A DNA stretch of 64,000 bases from an uncultured Candidatus Melainabacteria bacterium (lineage in GTDB: Bacteria > Cyanobacteriota > Vampirovibrionia > Gastranaerophilales > Gastranaerophilaceae): positions 62,001 through 126,000 of the forward strand of contig CAKVLN010000002.1 in NCBI GenBank assembly GCA_934757275.1. The letters are read 5' to 3'. Shown one piece after another: positions 61,157 through 64,000 of this stretch (positions within the stretch are counted from its first letter, which is position 1; each line of letters starts with the position of its first letter). The notes under the pieces are model-generated. The model saw only the letters and a list, made by a program, of their open reading frames with translations, was not told the DNA's origin and searched no databases. Position numbers and translations under genes: made by a program.

Positions 61157-62212
61157 ATGGCAATATCAGGAGTAGGAGCTACGCCAGAACCACAGAAACC
61201 AAAAAGCGAAATTCAGGCAAATGATGAAGAGGTTGTAAATAATTCATCTATTTGGGCAGAATTTAATGATTCAGATAACAAAGTGGATATATCTGATGTC
61301 AAATATAATCAAAATAAAAAATCATCTGCTATAAAAAATTTCTTAGAAAAGCACAATGGCGAATCATGGACTAGCGCACTAAAAAGTGAAGCCAAACAAT
61401 TAATTAATAGATTTAATTTAGAATGCGAAGGCGATGACTTTGGTAATAATACGAATGATTTTAGAGCCTCATTTGATAATTTTAGAAATAGTGTCAAAAA
61501 TGAATTTGAGAATTTTAAAGCTGGAAACAAAAAAGATGCGACACCTAAAACAGGAGCTACAATCGCTGCTTTAAACGATGATGGCACAACTTTTGAAATC
61601 AATATGCAAAGTAATAGTATTACAAAATATGCAGAAGATGGAACAATTCTTGAAAAAAGAGCAATTACGACTGATGAACAAGCTCTTTCTGCAAATGATT
61701 TAATTAGTAAATTACAAAGTGAAAAAACTGAAGCTGTTAAAACAACGTCAACGGTTGCTAATCAACCTAAAATTAGCGCAGATAATGATGTTGCAAAAAG
61801 AGAAATTAGAGGCGAAGGCATTGTAGGAACATATCAATTTGAAGATAAAGATGACGGTGGGTATAATATAAAAACGAATTTTCTTATTAATTCATATAAA
61901 GATCAGGCCTCAATGGCCTATAAAAAAGGTTTAGAAAACAAATTTGGTTTATTGAATGTAAGACCTGATAAAGATGGAAATTTAAGATTCAGAGGCATCA
62001 CAGCTAAAACTTATAATATATTGCAAGCATCAATACGTATAAAAGCGCAAGAAATAAGTGGGTTTACTGCGATTTATAATGATTTGAATACTAAACAAAA
62101 GAATGGCGAAGAACTTAGCACAGGTGAACAAAAATTTATGCAGGATTTTAATAATACGCTAAATAAAAGTGGACTTAAAATAAATGATTATGGAGAACTT
62201 GAAGATTTATAA
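61157..62212 (+). CDS. Unknown protein under a sigma-28-type promoter
   Basis: A 351-aa protein of unknown family. I choose ATG 61157, preceded by AAAGGAG; ATG codons at 61139 and 61142 are alternatives. The N-terminal 40 residues are polar and disordered; residues 50-110 (LEKHNGESWTSALKSEAKQL) look helical, then a beta-rich part (TFEINMQSNSITKYAEDGTI), a Ser/Thr-rich linker, and a C-terminal domain (REIRGEGIVGTYQFEDKDDG, MAYKKGLENKFGLLNVRPDK). No signal peptide. If sigma-28 truly drives it, it belongs to a motility or late-surface regulon, but sequence shows no flagellar homology. Confidence 0.75.
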   Translation: MAISGVGATPEPQKPKSEIQANDEEVVNNSSIWAEFNDSDNKVDISDVKYNQNKKSSAIKNFLEKHNGESWTSALKSEAKQLINRFNLECEGDDFGNNTNDFRASFDNFRNSVKNEFENFKAGNKKDATPKTGATIAALNDDGTTFEINMQSNSITKYAEDGTILEKRAITTDEQALSANDLISKLQSEKTEAVKTTSTVANQPKISADNDVAKREIRGEGIVGTYQFEDKDDGGYNIKTNFLINSYKDQASMAYKKGLENKFGLLNVRPDKDGNLRFRGITAKTYNILQASIRIKAQEISGFTAIYNDLNTKQKNGEELSTGEQKFMQDFNNTLNKSGLKINDYGELEDL

Positions 62213-62300
62213 AATTTTATATCATTAAAAAATAGTTAATATTATTAAGTTTTGTAATTTTTTGTATTAAGATTTAGATATAGAGTAAAAAGGACTAAAT

Positions 62301-63335
62301 ATGAAATACAAAGATTACTATGAAATATTGGGCGTTAGTCGTGATGCTGACGCTGCAGCAATAAAATCTGCATATAGAAAACTTGCTAGAAAATATCACC
62401 CTGATGTTAACAAAACAAAAGAAGCAGAAGAAAAATTTAAGGATATCAATGAAGCCTACGAGGTTCTGTCTGATAAAGCTAAACGTCAAAGATATGATAG
62501 CTTAGGTTCTAACTGGCAAGGCGGAGCTGATTACACACCACCTCCAGGATTTGAAAACTTTAATTTTAACTTCAATCAAGGTGGAGCACAAAGTTTTGAC
62601 TTTGGTGGAAGTGGCTTTTCAGACTTTTTCGGTTCATTATTCGGAGATATGATGGGCGGAATGGCTGGCGGTCAAGGTGCAAACTTTGGTGGTTTTGATT
62701 TTTCACAAGCTGGAGGTCGTGGAACTTCACAAACACATGCCAGAAGAGCTTCGCAACAAACGAAATCAGAAGATTTAGATATAACAAAAAATCTGAATGT
62801 TACTGCTAAAGAAATATTTGATGGCAAACCAATCTCTGTTACTTTTACAGACATGGAAAAATGTCCATATTGTCATGGCGGTTATTGTTCTCATTGCGGT
62901 GGAACAGGTATTATTTCTACGCCTAGAACAGTAAAAGTTAAATTACCAAAAGGCGTTAGCGAAGGCAAAAAAGTTCGTCTTAAAGGCGAAGGAAAAGCCG
63001 ATGAATACGGTCGAAAGGGCGATTTATATTTGGTGGTTCATTTTAAAGATACAGAGTATGAATTTGATGGTGACAATTTAGTTAAAGAAGTTGAAATTAC
63101 GCCACCAGAAGCAGTACTTGGTTGTTCAAAGGAAATAGAAACTTTACATGGAAAAATCAATATTAAAATTCCATCAGGTGTTTCTAGTGGACAATCATTA
63201 AGACTTAAACAAATGGGCTTGCCAAAGACCAGCGGTTATAGTGATTTGAATGTAAAAATAAAAATTGTTGTTCCTAAAAATATGTCAAAAGAAATTATCG
63301 ATTTGTATAAAAAAATTCAACAATTGAGTGTTTAA
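62301..63335 (+). CDS. DnaJ-family co-chaperone with a reduced zinc domain
   Basis: J-domain protein of 344 aa that stimulates a DnaK-type Hsp70. J domain: [40 protein letters not shown] (HPD at 33-35). A Gly/Phe/Asp-rich region (about 75-150) follows, then DnaJ C-terminal beta domains ([36 protein letters not shown]). The zinc region has only four Cys (188, 191, 196, 199: [12 protein letters not shown]) rather than the eight of canonical DnaJ, so it can hold one zinc at most. Stand-alone unit with its own terminator. Confidence 0.93.
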   Translation: MKYKDYYEILGVSRDADAAAIKSAYRKLARKYHPDVNKTKEAEEKFKDINEAYEVLSDKAKRQRYDSLGSNWQGGADYTPPPGFENFNFNFNQGGAQSFDFGGSGFSDFFGSLFGDMMGGMAGGQGANFGGFDFSQAGGRGTSQTHARRASQQTKSEDLDITKNLNVTAKEIFDGKPISVTFTDMEKCPYCHGGYCSHCGGTGIISTPRTVKVKLPKGVSEGKKVRLKGEGKADEYGRKGDLYLVVHFKDTEYEFDGDNLVKEVEITPPEAVLGCSKEIETLHGKINIKIPSGVSSGQSLRLKQMGLPKTSGYSDLNVKIKIVVPKNMSKEIIDLYKKIQQLSV

Positions 63336-63340
63336 TAAAT

Positions 63341-63376
63341 AAAAAAATATGCAGTAAAATTTACTGCATATTTTTT
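63341..63376 (+). terminator. Terminator after the DnaJ-like gene
   Basis: ATATGCAGTAAA pairs with TTTACTGCATAT and is followed by T6. Confidence 0.9.
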
Positions 63377-63378
63377 AC

Positions 63379-63407
63379 TTGACATATCTCTCTAAAATTA
63401 AGACAAT
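63379..63407 (+). promoter_or_regulatory. Sigma-70-type promoter of gcvT
   Basis: TTGACA (63379-63384), 17 bases, GACAAT (63402-63407), with the ATG at 63429 after GATGGGGGATAT. The short leader leaves no room for a glycine riboswitch. Confidence 0.75.
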
Positions 63408-63428
63408 AGATAAAGAGATGGGGGATAT

Positions 63429-64000
63429 ATGACAAAACAAACTTTTTTACATGATAAACACGTTGCTTTAGGAGCAAGAATGGTAGATTTTGCAGGTTGG
63501 GACATGCCTGTACAATATTCTTCTATCATAGAAGAGCACAAAACTGTAAGAGAAGCAGTTGGACTCTTTGACGTTTCGCACATGGGAGAAGTTATTGTTT
63601 ATGGAGAAGACGCTCTTCCTTTTTTAAATAAATTAGTTCCACAAGATATAACGCAACTTGTAGATTTAAAAGCAGTTTATTGCCAACTAACTAACAAGCA
63701 AGGCGGAATTATTGATGACTTAATTATTTATAAACTTGAAGATAAAAAATATTTAATAATTGCAAACGCTTCTAGGATAGATGAAGATTTGAATTGGTTA
63801 GTTCGTAATAAATGTGGCTTTGATGTTACAATTGTTAATGAATCACATAATTATTCGTTACTTGCTGTTCAAGGACCTAAAGCTTGCGAATTAATCAAAA
63901 AGCTTGGCGTTAATGATTTACCGCCTTTCTTTTCAATCAAGCGTGGAGAATTGTTTAACATAAATCTATGGATATCAAGAACAGGTTATACTGGCGAAGA
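63429..64000 (+). CDS. gcvT: Glycine-cleavage system T protein (aminomethyltransferase), cut by the window end
   Basis: First 190 residues of GcvT, which transfers the methylene group from the H protein to tetrahydrofolate and releases ammonia. The frame from ATG 63429 stays open to the end: MTKQTFLHDKHVALGARMVD, FAGWDMPVQYSSIIEEHKTV, EAVGLFDVSHMGEVIVYGED, KQGGIIDDLIIYKLEDKKYL and LWISRTGYTGEE are the family's conserved stretches. About half of the normal 360-370 aa is within the window. Probably the first gene of a gcv operon that continues past the edge. Links to folD by folate one-carbon flow. Confidence 0.96.
   Translation, partial: MTKQTFLHDKHVALGARMVDFAGWDMPVQYSSIIEEHKTVREAVGLFDVSHMGEVIVYGEDALPFLNKLVPQDITQLVDLKAVYCQLTNKQGGIIDDLIIYKLEDKKYLIIANASRIDEDLNWLVRNKCGFDVTIVNESHNYSLLAVQGPKACELIKKLGVNDLPPFFSIKRGELFNINLWISRTGYTGE

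Noticed and set aside
63379-63429. Glycine riboswitch before gcvT
   Set aside because: Only about 15-20 bases lie between the predicted transcription start and the ATG, far too few for the aptamer.

Overview
The window looks like a chromosomal segment of a low-GC, Gram-negative-type bacterium. An outer membrane is implied by a full AcrA/AcrB/TolC-type efflux operon, an MlaD-type MCE protein, a heptose-kinase-like PfkB protein and an O-antigen-ligase-like protein. A Ycf45/SpoIIIAA-like ATPase with an R3H end, a DUF4330 protein, pentapeptide repeats and many small lineage-specific proteins point to the Cyanobacteriota side of the tree. My best guess is a non-photosynthetic gut or groundwater lineage such as Gastranaerophilales (Vampirovibrionia/Melainabacteria); this is inference from gene content, not a database result. 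Most of the window is ordinary, densely packed housekeeping sequence. I see no phage, CRISPR array, IS element or large defence island.

Layout. 1-10 kb: end of an unknown gene, dtd, a 568-aa coiled-coil protein, a SNF2 helicase, gpmI, a secreted repeat protein, a stand-alone LuxR helix-turn-helix protein, and an mce/upp pair. 10.3-11.8 kb: a repeat-rich intergenic region with a (GTA)10 tract and a consensus sigma-28-type promoter in front of an unknown gene interrupted by an in-frame TAA. 11.9-16.5 kb: a LeuA/NifV-family synthase, an AGCS symporter and two unknown proteins. 16.6-18.1 kb: tRNA-Gln, a membrane-anchored protein and a HigBA-like toxin-antitoxin pair. 18.3-28.3 kb: DedA, a DMT transporter and an envelope/ligA operon. 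28.4-34.7 kb: a CorC/TlyC protein, WecG, half a transketolase, a TrmH-type methylase, Pro-aminopeptidase and parvulin. 34.8-37.4 kb: the cluster rpmG, tRNA-Trp, secE, nusG, rplK, rplA. 37.6-44.6 kb: glmU, a GT2 enzyme, then a signalling operon (GAF-HD-GYP, TPR, two LuxR-type response regulators, pentapeptide protein). 44.7-54.8 kb: rpmB, folD with a CooC-like ATPase, the RND efflux operon and the R3H ATPase. 54.9-64 kb: small proteins, a HEAT protein with queC, DUF366 and SPOR genes, a winged-helix/DUF262-like pair, a second sigma-28-type gene, a DnaJ-like protein and the start of gcvT.

The most interesting signals are regulatory. Two unknown genes 50 kb apart (10957 and 61157) carry near-perfect TAAAGTTT-N11-GCCGATAA promoters. 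Up to five unknown-protein genes share an unusually long, conserved promoter around ACTTTATATATATGTAAG. rplK and rplA each carry a matching hairpin leader with the same unpaired sequences, suggesting duplicated L1 autoregulatory sites. The toxin-antitoxin operon has a consensus promoter with an embedded palindrome that leaves almost no 5' leader. Together these suggest lineage-specific regulons of uncharacterised proteins rather than a classic gene-cluster system.
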